A stretch of DNA of 64,000 bases. It comes from Microcoleus sp. FACHB-1515. GTDB lineage: Bacteria; Cyanobacteriota; Cyanobacteriia; Elainellales; Elainellaceae. The DNA is taken from assembly GCF_014696105.1 (NCBI RefSeq), contig NZ_JACJPO010000063.1, positions 1-64,000 on the forward strand. Reading direction: 5' to 3'. Below, in pieces: positions 52,293 to 61,357 of this stretch (within the stretch, counting starts at the first letter, position 1; each line of letters opens with the position of its first letter). A program made the translations under genes and the position numbers. The notes beneath the pieces are model-generated. The model searched no databases. It was given only the letters and a program-made list of their open reading frames with translations, and had not been told where the DNA came from.

Positions 52293-53090
52293 TTAGTCTG
52301 GCGGCAATTGCACGCTGAAGCTGCCGTCGGGCTGCGGCACGATTTGGCCGCCAAGCTGCTGAATGCGATCGATCGCGGTTTGGCGAGTGCGATCGTCCGG
52401 TGCACTGCCCAGCACAAGCACCCATGCGCCAATTTGTGCCTGTCTGCTGTCGGGATTGCGATCGAGCGTTTGCGCGGTTTGTTCTGAAAGGCGGGCGACG
52501 TTTTCGGCTTCTGGCAGGCCAGAGGCTCGCGCCCATTCTGCCGCTTTCAAAAACGACTGGCGGGCGGCTTGGGCATCACCGAGAAACAGCAGTTCATCGA
52601 TCGCTTTGTTGCGCCAAACGTAAAAAGAACCGGGGGGAATCGTCGGCGTCATCGACTGCAAGCCTTGGTTCATCAGCGCGATCGATCGCTCTGGCTGGGC
52701 AGCAAACAGCGCAGTGCTGCTCGACAAAAATGGATAGGTCTGCAAGAAGCGGGGATCGCGATCGATCACCACGTCAAAAAATTCGGGACTGAGGCGATAG
52801 TCAGTGGCAAGTCGAGCAGGCTGGTCGCCGAAATACTGCAAAAAACTTAAGAACGTCCAGTCTGCCACCAAATTGTCAAAGCCAAACGTCGGCGCTTTTT
52901 CTAACAGATTCAGCCGTGCAGTTTGAATAATTGTGTCGCGCTGAATTTGGGCGGGGTTGGGCGTTTCACTGGCCGCTTGAATCTGACGCAGCAGCGGCAA
53001 TTGCAGCAGCACGATCGCCACCACGCCCAAAACGACGAGTCCAACTGTGATGAAGGGCGCGATCGATCGCGCCTGCCGAGTCAAAGTCAT
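52293..53090 (-). CDS. Conserved cyanobacterial membrane-anchored protein with helical repeats
   Basis: From ATG 53090 (MTLTRQARSIAPFITVGLVVLG), with AAGGAG upstream, the protein is 265 residues. It has an N-terminal membrane anchor (about residues 10-34), then a helical domain with FDNLVADWTFLSFLQYFGDQPAR and YRLSPEFFDVVIDRDPRFLQTYPFL, in the style of TPR-like repeats (WARASGLPEAENVARLSEQ). It is a family that I recognise as cyanobacterial but not as functionally defined. Location is inferred as periplasmic or lumenal, anchored by one helix. Confidence 0.7.
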   Translation of the reverse strand: MTLTRQARSIAPFITVGLVVLGVVAIVLLQLPLLRQIQAASETPNPAQIQRDTIIQTARLNLLEKAPTFGFDNLVADWTFLSFLQYFGDQPARLATDYRLSPEFFDVVIDRDPRFLQTYPFLSSSTALFAAQPERSIALMNQGLQSMTPTIPPGSFYVWRNKAIDELLFLGDAQAARQSFLKAAEWARASGLPEAENVARLSEQTAQTLDRNPDSRQAQIGAWVLVLGSAPDDRTRQTAIDRIQQLGGQIVPQPDGSFSVQLPPD

Positions 53091-53234
53091 CCCCCCTCTC
53101 CTTCCCAATTGGACGACAATTCAGTGATGATTCGATCGCTGCCTGGGTACTCTCTAGCATAATTGCCCCGTCCTCAATTTGAGGATGTCTCAACCTGCCA
53201 GCCGGGATGCTAGCAGATCGCTTTTGGAAAGGAA

Positions 53235-54800
53235 ATGATGACTACCACTTTTGTTGATGTCCTCGATGGTTACTGGCAGTATGTGCAGCAGCGCTGTCCG
53301 CAAGTCACGCCCGCCCAAATTGAAGCGACGATCGCCACTGCCGCCACGACACGCTGGGACGAGCCGGAAACCGCAGTTGAATTCAACAATATTGCCGTCT
53401 TGTCGCTGATCGAAGCGGAACAGTGTGACGATCCGCTGATGCGATCGATGCAGCTTGAAATGGCGATCGCCGCGTTGGAAGAAGGTGAGGCGGTTGCTTC
53501 GCAGTCCGGAGATAGCGGCCACCCGCTTTGCGCGGCGCATTTGGCCATTGTCCGCAGGCTGACGGGCGACCTCACCGGGGCAACACAGGCCGCATTTGGC
53601 AGCTTGATCAACGGCTTGCCTGCTGCCTGCCTGAATTCGCCCGCTCCGCTCGGTTTGATCTATCTGCCTCCCGCTGCCGTGGAAAGCGATGTGCTGCTGC
53701 ATCTGCTGCAAGCCTCGGACGGTTCGATGCAGGCGCAGCAGTTGCTCGCTGAAGTGCTGACGCGATCGCAGCTTGCCTTTTACAACAGCAACGGCCTCAG
53801 ATTTTTGCAGCTTGCCGCTCAACTGCTGCCCGCCTCGTTTGACGTGCAGCTAAGGCTGGGCTTGGCGAAACTCAATCACCACCACTGGGAAGGAATTTGG
53901 CATCTCCAGCAGGCACATCAAATCGCAAGCGATCGCCCCAACGTTTTGCAAGCGCTTTGGCTGGTCTATCAGCATCAGCCGGAAGTGGCTCAGGTTTGGC
54001 GAGAAATGGCGCGATCGATCGCAACGGACGAACTGGCGTGGCACTGGGCGAACTATCCAGCCGATCGCTTCACGATTGTCCCGTTTGACAATTTGGGGCT
54101 GGCGATCGAACCGAGTTTTGAGAGCAAAGTGACGAGCGTTTTGATTGCCGAGGGCGATTGGTTTGAAGCGGAACTGGAATTTTGGCGCGACAGTTTGCAA
54201 CCGGGAATGACCGTGATTGATGTCGGCGCAAACGTCGGTGTTTACAGCTTCAGTGCGGCACAAAAAGTCGGTAAATCCGGGCGCGTGTTCGCGATCGAAC
54301 CGTTCTCCACTTGCGTTCAGCTTTTGCAGCAAACCTGTCAGCTTAATCAGCTTACTCAAGTAATCGTGTGTGCAGGCGCGGCCAGCGATCGCAACGGCGA
54401 AGCCAAACTCGCGCTTCATGCCGCCAGCGAACTGAATGAAATTGTCACTGACGACACGAGCGATCGCCCCACCGAGACAATCGCCTGCTTCACGCTCGAC
54501 AGTTTGCTCGACAGGCACCAGCTTCAGCGCGTGGACTGGCTGAAAATCGATGCCGAAGGCCACGAGATGCAGGTTTTGCAAGGCAGCGATCGCCTGTTGC
54601 AGCAGTTCCAGCCCGCCATTCTTTACGAAAATATTGGCGGCACCAAAGGCAGCAATTTAGCAGTGGCCGACTATTTGCGATCGATCGGCTATCAGCTTTT
54701 CCGCTATCAGCCCTTCCTGAAAAACCTCGTTCCGCTCAGCGATCCCGCTGATTTTGCCGATAGCCTCAACATCATCGCCCTGCCGCCAGCCCATTCCTGA
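53235..54800 (+). CDS. FkbM-family SAM-dependent methyltransferase with N-terminal TPR-like region
   Basis: The 521-residue protein has a helical N-terminal part (1-280), with FNNIAVLSLIEAEQCDDPLMRSMQLEMAIAALEEGEA suggesting TPR-like repeats. The FkbM methyltransferase domain follows (about 300-490): TVIDVGANVGVYSFSAAQKVG (SAM loop I about 324-334), GRVFAIEPFSTCVQLL, DWLKIDAEGHEMQVLQG (the FkbM WLKIDxEGxE motif). FkbM enzymes O-methylate sugars or other hydroxyl groups on glycans or polyketides. The repeats may hold the substrate or partner. A GGAAAGGA site precedes the double ATG start. Confidence 0.88.
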   Translation: MMTTTFVDVLDGYWQYVQQRCPQVTPAQIEATIATAATTRWDEPETAVEFNNIAVLSLIEAEQCDDPLMRSMQLEMAIAALEEGEAVASQSGDSGHPLCAAHLAIVRRLTGDLTGATQAAFGSLINGLPAACLNSPAPLGLIYLPPAAVESDVLLHLLQASDGSMQAQQLLAEVLTRSQLAFYNSNGLRFLQLAAQLLPASFDVQLRLGLAKLNHHHWEGIWHLQQAHQIASDRPNVLQALWLVYQHQPEVAQVWREMARSIATDELAWHWANYPADRFTIVPFDNLGLAIEPSFESKVTSVLIAEGDWFEAELEFWRDSLQPGMTVIDVGANVGVYSFSAAQKVGKSGRVFAIEPFSTCVQLLQQTCQLNQLTQVIVCAGAASDRNGEAKLALHAASELNEIVTDDTSDRPTETIACFTLDSLLDRHQLQRVDWLKIDAEGHEMQVLQGSDRLLQQFQPAILYENIGGTKGSNLAVADYLRSIGYQLFRYQPFLKNLVPLSDPADFADSLNIIALPPAHS

Positions 54801-54851
54801 CCGGACGCGATTGACTCGGCCACTCGCGCCAAATTGCGGTAGGGTAAACTC

Positions 54852-56381
54852 ATGATTTTTCCTGACTTTGCTCAATTTGCCGCGATTGCTTCCCAGGGAA
54901 ATTTCGTCCCGGTCTATCAAGAATGGGTTGCCGATCTCGAAACTCCAGTGTCCGCCTGGTACAAGGTTTGTGCCGGACAGCCCTACAGCTTTTTGCTGGA
55001 ATCAGTTGAGGGTGGTGAAAAGATTGGCCGCTACAGCTTTTTGGGCTGCGATCCACAGTGGGTGCTGGAGGCACGGAGCGATCGCGCTACACAAACGCAC
55101 CGCGATGGCACAACCCAGGTTTTTGAGGGCGATCCCTTCGCTGCCCTCAGCGCTTGCCTGGAGCCATATCACCCGGTCAAGCTGCCAAATCTGCCGCCCG
55201 GAATCGGCGGACTGTATGGCTTTTGGGGCTATGAACTGATTTCATGGATCGAACCTCGCGTTCCCGTTTATGCGCTGACTGCCGACGATCCACCGGATGG
55301 CCTGTGGATGCAGATCGATCAACTGCTAATTTTTGATCAGGTGCAGCGGAAAATCTGGGCGATCGCCTATGCTGACCTGCGGAATCCCGCAGTGGATTTG
55401 CAGCAGGCGTATCAGCAAGCTTGCGATCGCGTTGATCAAATGGTCGCCAAGCTTCAGTTGCCTTTGTCGGGACGCGACACGGTGCTGGAATGGACGCCGC
55501 CCTCGAGCAGCGATCGTCCCCCCGTTCAGTACACCAGCAATACGACGAAAGAAGAGTATTGTGCGAATGTCGATCGCGCCAAAGCCCTGATTCGCGCTGG
55601 AGACATTTTTCAGGTCGTGATTTCGCAGCGGCTTTCGACTGAGTATCGTGGCGATCCGTTTGCCTTGTATCGATCGCTCCGACTGGTCAACCCCTCGCCC
55701 TACATGGCCTATTTCCACTTTCAAGACTGGCAGATCATCGGGTCGAGTCCGGAAGTGATGGTGAAGGCGGAGCATTTAGGTGAAGCGGATCTAACGGCGA
55801 CCGTGAGGCCGATCGCCGGAACAAGGCCACGCGGCAAAACCAATTCGGAAGATGCTGCCTACGCTGCCGATTTGCTGCAAGACCCAAAAGAAATTGCCGA
55901 ACACGTGATGCTGGTCGATTTGGGACGCAACGATCTCGGTCGCGTCTGTACGAGCGGTACGGTGACGGTCGATGAACTGATGGTGATCGAGCGCTATTCG
56001 CACGTCATGCACATCGTCAGCAACGTGATCGGCAAGCTGGGAGCGGGTAAGACGGCTTGGGATCTGCTCAAGGCTTGCTTTCCCGCCGGAACGGTCAGCG
56101 GCGCACCGAAAATTCGCGCAATGGAAATCATTCACGACCTGGAACCTTGTCGGCGCGGCGTTTATTCCGGCGTCTATGGCTACTACGACTTTGAAGGGCA
56201 GTTGAATACGGCGATCGCCATCCGCACAATGGTCGTTCGCACTCAGCCCGACGGTTCTCACTTGGTCAGTGTTCAGGCTGGGGCCGGACTGGTCGCCGAT
56301 TCGCAGCCGGAACTGGAATATCAAGAAACGCTCAACAAAGCCAAAGGAATGCTCGAAGCCATTCGCTGTTTGGGGTCATGA
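54852..56381 (+). CDS. trpE: Anthranilate synthase component I
   Basis: The 509-residue protein has the regulatory N-terminal LLESVEGGEKIGRYSFLG motif (about 48-64; LLES is the tryptophan-binding site for feedback inhibition). The chorismate-utilising domain has FQVVISQRLS, SPSPYMAYF-like NPSPYMAYFHF, TVRPIAGTRPRG, LQDPKEIAEHVMLVDLGRNDLGRV, FPAGTVSGAPKIRAMEII and GAGLVADSQPELEYQET. It makes anthranilate from chorismate with ammonia from TrpG. The LLES motif marks TrpE over PabB. No trpG is adjacent. The stop overlaps the next gene's ATG by 4 bases. Confidence 0.93.
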   Translation: MIFPDFAQFAAIASQGNFVPVYQEWVADLETPVSAWYKVCAGQPYSFLLESVEGGEKIGRYSFLGCDPQWVLEARSDRATQTHRDGTTQVFEGDPFAALSACLEPYHPVKLPNLPPGIGGLYGFWGYELISWIEPRVPVYALTADDPPDGLWMQIDQLLIFDQVQRKIWAIAYADLRNPAVDLQQAYQQACDRVDQMVAKLQLPLSGRDTVLEWTPPSSSDRPPVQYTSNTTKEEYCANVDRAKALIRAGDIFQVVISQRLSTEYRGDPFALYRSLRLVNPSPYMAYFHFQDWQIIGSSPEVMVKAEHLGEADLTATVRPIAGTRPRGKTNSEDAAYAADLLQDPKEIAEHVMLVDLGRNDLGRVCTSGTVTVDELMVIERYSHVMHIVSNVIGKLGAGKTAWDLLKACFPAGTVSGAPKIRAMEIIHDLEPCRRGVYSGVYGYYDFEGQLNTAIAIRTMVVRTQPDGSHLVSVQAGAGLVADSQPELEYQETLNKAKGMLEAIRCLGS

Positions 56382-56782
56382 TCGGCGGCTGCTTGTGTGG
56401 CGCGGTGCGCTATCGCGTGACGGGTGAACCGAAAGCGATCGCTCACTGTCACTGCCGGATCTGCCAGCGATCGAGCGGAGCCGCCTTTGTGACTTGGGCA
56501 ACCTATGCGCCGGAGCAGGTCGAGTGGACGCAGGGCAAACTGAAGATCTTTGCGTCTTCCGAAAATGCCGATCGCGGCTTTTGTCCAAATTGCGGCACTC
56601 CGATCGCCTTTTTCACATTTGAGAACCGCAGCGATCGCCGTGAACTGAGTGAAATTGATTTGACGGTATGCAGCCTCGATCGACCAGACAGCCTAGCGCC
56701 GCAATTTCACATCTGGACAAGCAGTCAGAGAAAGTGGATTCATTTGCATGATTTGCTACCGCATCATCCAGAAGATGCCTAG
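56378..56782 (+). CDS. GFA-domain protein (glutathione-dependent formaldehyde-activating-like)
   Basis: The 134-residue zinc protein has CLCGAVRY (residues 5-12), CHCRICQRSSGAAF (about 24-37) and FCPNCGTPIAFF (about 68-79): the Cys set of the GFA/Mss4-like zinc fold. Members conjugate glutathione with formaldehyde or have unknown roles. Its ATG overlaps the trpE stop in ATGA, so it is translationally coupled to it; the metabolic reason is not clear. Confidence 0.88.
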   Translation: MIGGCLCGAVRYRVTGEPKAIAHCHCRICQRSSGAAFVTWATYAPEQVEWTQGKLKIFASSENADRGFCPNCGTPIAFFTFENRSDRRELSEIDLTVCSLDRPDSLAPQFHIWTSSQRKWIHLHDLLPHHPEDA

Positions 56783-57020
56783 CGATCGAACTCAATCACT
56801 TGCCGCCTGCATTTCACCGCACAAGCGCGATTTAAAAGTCGGTGGTATCCTATCAAAGACAGAGCGCTAAAGTTCAAGTGTTCTGATTGTTCGAGCTAGC
56901 GACCGGATGCAACTGCCTACTTTTGAGCAAATTTCCGCTGCATTCTCCTCACCTGTTCTCGATCGCTGTGATGATTCGGCGGTTGTCGGCGCTCGCTGCT
57001 AACTTCACCCCTCGATCGCT

Positions 57021-60000
57021 ATGCTCGCCTTTGTCGAATTTTTCATCAAGCGGCCAGTCTTCTCAACGGTTTTTGCGCTGATTGTGCTGCTGCTCGGTGC
57101 GATCAGCATTCCGACCTTGCCGATCGCTCAGTTTCCCGAAATCGCGCCGCCGACCGTCACCGTCACTTCGATCTACACCGGAGCGGATGCCGAAGCGGTC
57201 GAAAGCAGCGTCACGAACATCCTGGAGCGCGAAATCAACGGCGTACAGGGCTTGCGCTACATGACATCCAGCAGCAGCAACAGCGGCACGAGTACGATTA
57301 CAGCCACGTTTGACAGTACGCGCAACGTCGATTTGGCCGCTGTGGATGTGCAAAATCGCGTTTCGGTCGCGCAGCCGCAACTGCCACAATCCGTGCAGCG
57401 AACCGGAGTCGTCGTCAACAAAGAATCAAGCAATTTTCTGATGGCGATCGGGCTGTTTACCGAAGACGATCGCTATGACCCGATTTTTCTGAGCAACTAC
57501 ACGGATCTCTACATTGCCGATGCGATCAAGCGAATTCGCGGCGTCGGCAACGTGATCATCTTTGGCGAACGCCAGTATGCGATGCGGATGTGGCTCGATC
57601 CGGCGCGACTCGCCAGCCGCAGTCTAACACCGCAAGATGTCGTCAACGCCCTCAATTCGCAAAATTTGCAGGCCGGAATCGGACGATTAGGTCAGCAGCC
57701 CGCCGACAGCGAGCAGCTTTTTCAGCTTGATTTGCGGGCAGAAAGTCGGCTCAAAGATCCGGCTGAGTTTGAAGAAATTGTGCTGCGTACCGAGGCAGAC
57801 GGCACATTGATTAAGTTCAAAGATGTCGGACGGGTGGAACTGGGCGCGGAAGATTACAATTCGTTTTTGCGCTTTCGCGGTAAAGAAGCCGTCGGATTGG
57901 GAATTACGCAGCTACCGGGCAGCAATGCGCTGGAAACGGCTGAAGCCGTCAAAGCAGAACTGGAGCGGCTGAAAGGCACTTTTCCACCGGGCTTGGAATA
58001 TCGGATCGCCTTTGACACAACGGCATTTGTGGAAGTGTCGATCGAAGAATTGGTCTACAACCTGTTCGTTTCGATCGCCCTCGTCGTTCTGGTCATCTTC
58101 GTCTTTCTACAAGACTGGCGCACCACGCTGATTCCGTTCATCACCATTCCGACCACGCTGATCGGCACGTTCGCCTTTGTCAAACTGTTTGGCTTTTCGC
58201 TCAACATTCTGACGCTGTTTGGCCTCACCTTGTCTACAGGTTTGGTCGTGGATGACGCGATCATCGTCGTCGAAGATGTCAGCCGCAAAATTCAGGACGG
58301 CATGAGTCCCAGACAGGCGGCGATCGAATGTATGCGCGAACTCGCCAGCGCGATCGTCGCCACGTCACTAGTGCTGATTGCCGTCTTCGTTCCGGTCGCC
58401 TTTTTTCCCGGCACAACGGGCGCGATCTACCGCCAGTTCGCCCTGACGATCGCGTTTGCCATCTTCGTTTCCAGTACGCTTGGCTTGACACTGACGCCTT
58501 CGCTGTGCGCCTTGATTTTGCGGCGAGGACAGGAAACAGGCGGACTGTTGGGCAGAGTGTTCGATCGCTTCAATCGCGGCGTGGACTGGACAAGAGAGCG
58601 GTATGCCCGCTTGCTCGGCGGACTGGTGCGGTTCAAGTCGATCGTCGTCGGTCTGTTCATCGTCTCGCTTGGCCTCACCGCCTGGCTCTATACCAGCGTC
58701 CCGACCGGATTTTTGCCCGAAGAAGACCAAGGCTATTTCATTACGGTCGTCCAAGCTCCCGAAGGCGTGTCGCTCAGCTACACCGATCGCGTCATGCGCC
58801 AGATCGAGCAGGAGTTGCTGAGCCTGCCGGAAGCAGTCGGCGTGTTTACGGTTGGCGGCTTCAGCTTGGGCAGCGGCAACACGGCCAACAGCGGCGTTGT
58901 CTTCACCACGCTGACGCCTTGGGCAGAACGGACACGCCCGGATCAATCGGTGCAGGCGATCGTCGGCAAGCTGTTCGGCGCATTTTCGCAAATCACCGAT
59001 GCCCGCGTCTTTCCCATCAATCCGCCTGCCATTCAAGGCTTGGGCAACTTTGGCGGCTTCACGTTTCAACTGCAAGACCGTCGGGGCAACAGCGACATCA
59101 ATTCTCTGGTGCAGGCGATGGGGCAAATGCTCGGACAGGCGAATCAAAATCCAGACTTGCAGGCGGTGTTTAGCACCTACGCCGCCAGCACGCCGCAAAT
59201 GCTGGTCGAAGTGAATCGCGACGCTGCCGAAGCATTGCAGGTGTCGATCGAAGATATCTTCTCAACGCTGCAAACGGCGATCGGGTCGGAATACGTCAAC
59301 GACTTTACGCTGGGAACCCGCAACTATCGCGTTTATGTGCAGGCCGATCAAGCATTTCGATCGAAACCCGAAGATGTCGGCCAGCTTTATGTGCGATCGG
59401 CCAGAGACGAAATGATTCCGCTCAGCAGTTTGGTGACGCTGACGCCGCGAACCGGAGCGCAAACGATCAACCACTACAACCTGTATCGATCGGTCGAAAT
59501 TAACGGCACTCCCGCCATCGGATCGAGTTCGGGAGATGCGATCGCCGCAATGGAAAGTGTCGCCGCGCAAGTGCTGCCGCAAGGATTCGGCTATGAATGG
59601 TCGGGCACATCGCTGGAAGAAATCGAATCGGGTGGACAGGCTCCCCTCATTTTTGGTTTGGGAATTGTCTTCGTCTTCCTCGTGCTGGCGGCACAATATG
59701 AAAACTACATCGACCCGCTGATCATTCTGCTGGCCGTGCCGCTGGCTGTCTTTGGAGCGCTGATTACGCAGTCGATGCGCGGCTTAGTGAATGATGTCTA
59801 TTGCCAGATCGGACTGGTGATGCTGATTGGCTTGGCAAGCAAAAACTCGATTTTGATTGTGGAGTTTGCCAATCAGCTTCGCGAAACCGGACTGCCAACG
59901 GTCAAAGCGGTCGTCCAAGCTTCGCAAGAACGTCTCCGCCCGATTTTGATGACTTCGTTTTCGGCTTTGGCGGGCAACATTCCTCTCCTTGTTGCAACCG

Positions 60001-60161
60001 GAGCCGGAGCCGGAAGCCGCCTTTCGCTCGGTACAGCCGTGACGGGCGGACTAGTCGTCTCGACCTTCCTCAGCTTGTTTGTCGTCCCAATTCTCTACAT
60101 CGTGATTTCTGGACTGCGCGATCGCTTCAGCAAACGCTTTGGTGCTCGTCCCCAAGCATAA
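57021..60161 (+). CDS. RND efflux pump permease (HAE1/AcrB-like)
   Basis: The 1046-residue protein has the classical start FVEFFIKRPVFSTVFALIVLLLG, 12 membrane helices in two sets (near 10, 340-540 and 855-1030), and two large periplasmic loops. The proton-relay Asp pair is present in GLVVDDAIIVVED (about 409-421, D-D). It also has the IQSxxxxV-type region and the final SRLSLGTAVTGGLVVSTFLSLFVVPILY. It expels hydrophobic compounds by proton exchange. Neither a membrane-fusion protein nor an outer-membrane channel is encoded beside it, so partners must be elsewhere. Start ATG at 57021. Confidence 0.92.
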   Translation: MLAFVEFFIKRPVFSTVFALIVLLLGAISIPTLPIAQFPEIAPPTVTVTSIYTGADAEAVESSVTNILEREINGVQGLRYMTSSSSNSGTSTITATFDSTRNVDLAAVDVQNRVSVAQPQLPQSVQRTGVVVNKESSNFLMAIGLFTEDDRYDPIFLSNYTDLYIADAIKRIRGVGNVIIFGERQYAMRMWLDPARLASRSLTPQDVVNALNSQNLQAGIGRLGQQPADSEQLFQLDLRAESRLKDPAEFEEIVLRTEADGTLIKFKDVGRVELGAEDYNSFLRFRGKEAVGLGITQLPGSNALETAEAVKAELERLKGTFPPGLEYRIAFDTTAFVEVSIEELVYNLFVSIALVVLVIFVFLQDWRTTLIPFITIPTTLIGTFAFVKLFGFSLNILTLFGLTLSTGLVVDDAIIVVEDVSRKIQDGMSPRQAAIECMRELASAIVATSLVLIAVFVPVAFFPGTTGAIYRQFALTIAFAIFVSSTLGLTLTPSLCALILRRGQETGGLLGRVFDRFNRGVDWTRERYARLLGGLVRFKSIVVGLFIVSLGLTAWLYTSVPTGFLPEEDQGYFITVVQAPEGVSLSYTDRVMRQIEQELLSLPEAVGVFTVGGFSLGSGNTANSGVVFTTLTPWAERTRPDQSVQAIVGKLFGAFSQITDARVFPINPPAIQGLGNFGGFTFQLQDRRGNSDINSLVQAMGQMLGQANQNPDLQAVFSTYAASTPQMLVEVNRDAAEALQVSIEDIFSTLQTAIGSEYVNDFTLGTRNYRVYVQADQAFRSKPEDVGQLYVRSARDEMIPLSSLVTLTPRTGAQTINHYNLYRSVEINGTPAIGSSSGDAIAAMESVAAQVLPQGFGYEWSGTSLEEIESGGQAPLIFGLGIVFVFLVLAAQYENYIDPLIILLAVPLAVFGALITQSMRGLVNDVYCQIGLVMLIGLASKNSILIVEFANQLRETGLPTVKAVVQASQERLRPILMTSFSALAGNIPLLVATGAGAGSRLSLGTAVTGGLVVSTFLSLFVVPILYIVISGLRDRFSKRFGARPQA

Positions 60162-60186
60162 GTGCCCAAACACAAGTGAAAGATGA

Positions 60187-60227
60187 CAGGAGCGATCGCT
60201 TGCTGAAGGCGATCGCTCCTGCTTTTT
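60187..60227 (+). terminator. Intrinsic terminator with a stem made of HIP1 octamers
   Basis: CAGGAGCGATCGC (60187-60199) pairs perfectly with GCGATCGCTCCTG (60209-60221), 13 base pairs, followed by a CTTTTT run. It lies 25 bases after the RND stop. The two HIP1 GCGATCGC sites form the centre of the stem. Confidence 0.85.
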
Positions 60228-60242
60228 AGGAGTTGTGATGAT

Positions 60243-60566
60243 TCACACACTAGCGAGGTTCAGTCCCAGCACGATCAAGCCCACTAATCCAATTAAGCCG
60301 AGTGCTCGACGGAAATAGTTAACTCCCTCAAAAAGTTCTTGCCATGCCCAAGTGAATAAAGCACCAAATGCTACTAAACCTAATGCTGTTTGAATTCTTC
60401 CACTTGGAAGCACGAATTGAAGCAAGGTTGCTGTTAACCCAACCAGAACTGGTAGATTGGGCATTTGAGCAATAACAATATTGCCCTCGCTGTCTCGAAA
60501 AGTGCGATCGAACAATGTAGGTTCCTTCACCGCTTCCTTTGGATCACGATTGAGTTGAGATGTCAT
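60243..60566 (-). CDS. Small integral membrane protein of unknown function (107 aa)
   Basis: The protein is MTSQLNRDPKEAVKEPTLFD (cytosolic N-terminus, 1-32) followed by three hydrophobic segments (LPVLVGLTATLLQFVLPSG, IQTALGLVAFGALFTWAW, ALGLIGLVGLIVLGLNLA). It has no catalytic motif. I do not recognise a characterised family. It converges with the RND pump and its terminator and is separated from it by about 80 bases, so it is an independent unit. A role in membrane complexes is possible but not shown. Confidence 0.6.
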   Translation of the reverse strand: MTSQLNRDPKEAVKEPTLFDRTFRDSEGNIVIAQMPNLPVLVGLTATLLQFVLPSGRIQTALGLVAFGALFTWAWQELFEGVNYFRRALGLIGLVGLIVLGLNLASV

Positions 60567-60693
60567 TTGCTCTGGCTTAAATACGACTGAAAAGTAATGT
60601 TAATTTGTTCTACCCAACAGAACCTATATCAAACGTTAGATTAACTAGGTTCGTTCGCAGTTTTTGAAATTGAGGAATTTAGCCAATTTTGCA

Positions 60694-60978
60694 ATGCATT
60701 GGCGATCGCTTGGGCTACTCATACCAGCACTGTTCATTGTGGTGCTGTTAGTTTATCAACCTGCTTACGCTCAAACGCAATCAACAAAACGCAGATTTTT
60801 GGGCAATCTTGGTGCATTGGTTAAAGTTATTGCTGGCGTAGTTGCTGTTACAGCAATTCTTGGTATACCCGTTGCATTTCTGCAAATTCATAAAACAATT
60901 GTAGAAATCCGCAAGACTGAATTATTTGCTATTTCTTCAACTTCGATCGCCGCTCATCCAACCACTGCTGCAAAATAA
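60694..60978 (+). CDS. Possible small exported or membrane protein
   Basis: From ATG 60694 (MHWRSLGLLIPALFIVVLLVYQPAYAQTQ) there is a clear signal-peptide-like start with an AYA cleavage site. A second hydrophobic segment (IAGVVAVTAILGIPVAFLQI) and a short tail follow, 94 residues in all. A TTG ten codons upstream is an alternative. The last 50 bases overlap the 3' end of ruvX on the other strand. I see no homology, so it could be spurious, although the signal peptide argues for a real gene. Confidence 0.4.
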   Translation: MHWRSLGLLIPALFIVVLLVYQPAYAQTQSTKRRFLGNLGALVKVIAGVVAVTAILGIPVAFLQIHKTIVEIRKTELFAISSTSIAAHPTTAAK

Positions 60979-61357
60979 TTGCGGCGGCTTTGCGATCGAT
61001 CAGTCCTTTCTCATGCCGAAGCGATCGCCCCTGCGAAATCATTTGCTCCTCGGCTTCGTAGGACGTGAGGCGTTCATCGACAAATTCGATCGGCAGTTGC
61101 AGCGCAGACGCCAGCCGATTCGCGAATTTTTGCGTTTGCAAAGCGTGCTGATTCAGTTCACCGTTCATCAGGTAGGGCAACCCGACGACGAGAACTTCGG
61201 CGCGACGGTCTTGGGCGATTTGGCGCAGTTGTTCGATCGTTTGATTGAAAGAGCGGTGTTCGATCGTCGTCAGTCCGGTTGCAATCAGGCCAAGGCCGTC
61301 ACAGCCTGCAACGCCGATGCGCTTTTTGCCAATGTCGAGCGCGATCGCAGAAATCAT
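60929..61357 (-). CDS. ruvX: Putative pre-16S rRNA nuclease / RuvX (YqgF)
   Basis: The 142-residue RNase H-like nuclease has MISAIALDIGKKRIGVAGCD (catalytic Asp in DIG), VVGLPYLMNGELNQHALQTQKFANRL, IEFVDERLTSYEAEEQM (DER) and LIDRKAAAIILQQWLDER. The family processes the 5' end of 16S rRNA. The ATG overlaps the stop of the upstream GNAT gene by 4 bases, so the two are coupled. Its 3' end overlaps a small gene on the plus strand. Confidence 0.93.
   Translation of the reverse strand: MISAIALDIGKKRIGVAGCDGLGLIATGLTTIEHRSFNQTIEQLRQIAQDRRAEVLVVGLPYLMNGELNQHALQTQKFANRLASALQLPIEFVDERLTSYEAEEQMISQGRSLRHEKGLIDRKAAAIILQQWLDERRSKLKK

Noticed and set aside
57063-57389. Reverse-strand frames inside the RND gene (and others at 58368-59198, 59262-59696)
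   Set aside because: They run through the conserved periplasmic and membrane coding sequence of the pump in the opposite sense and have no motifs.
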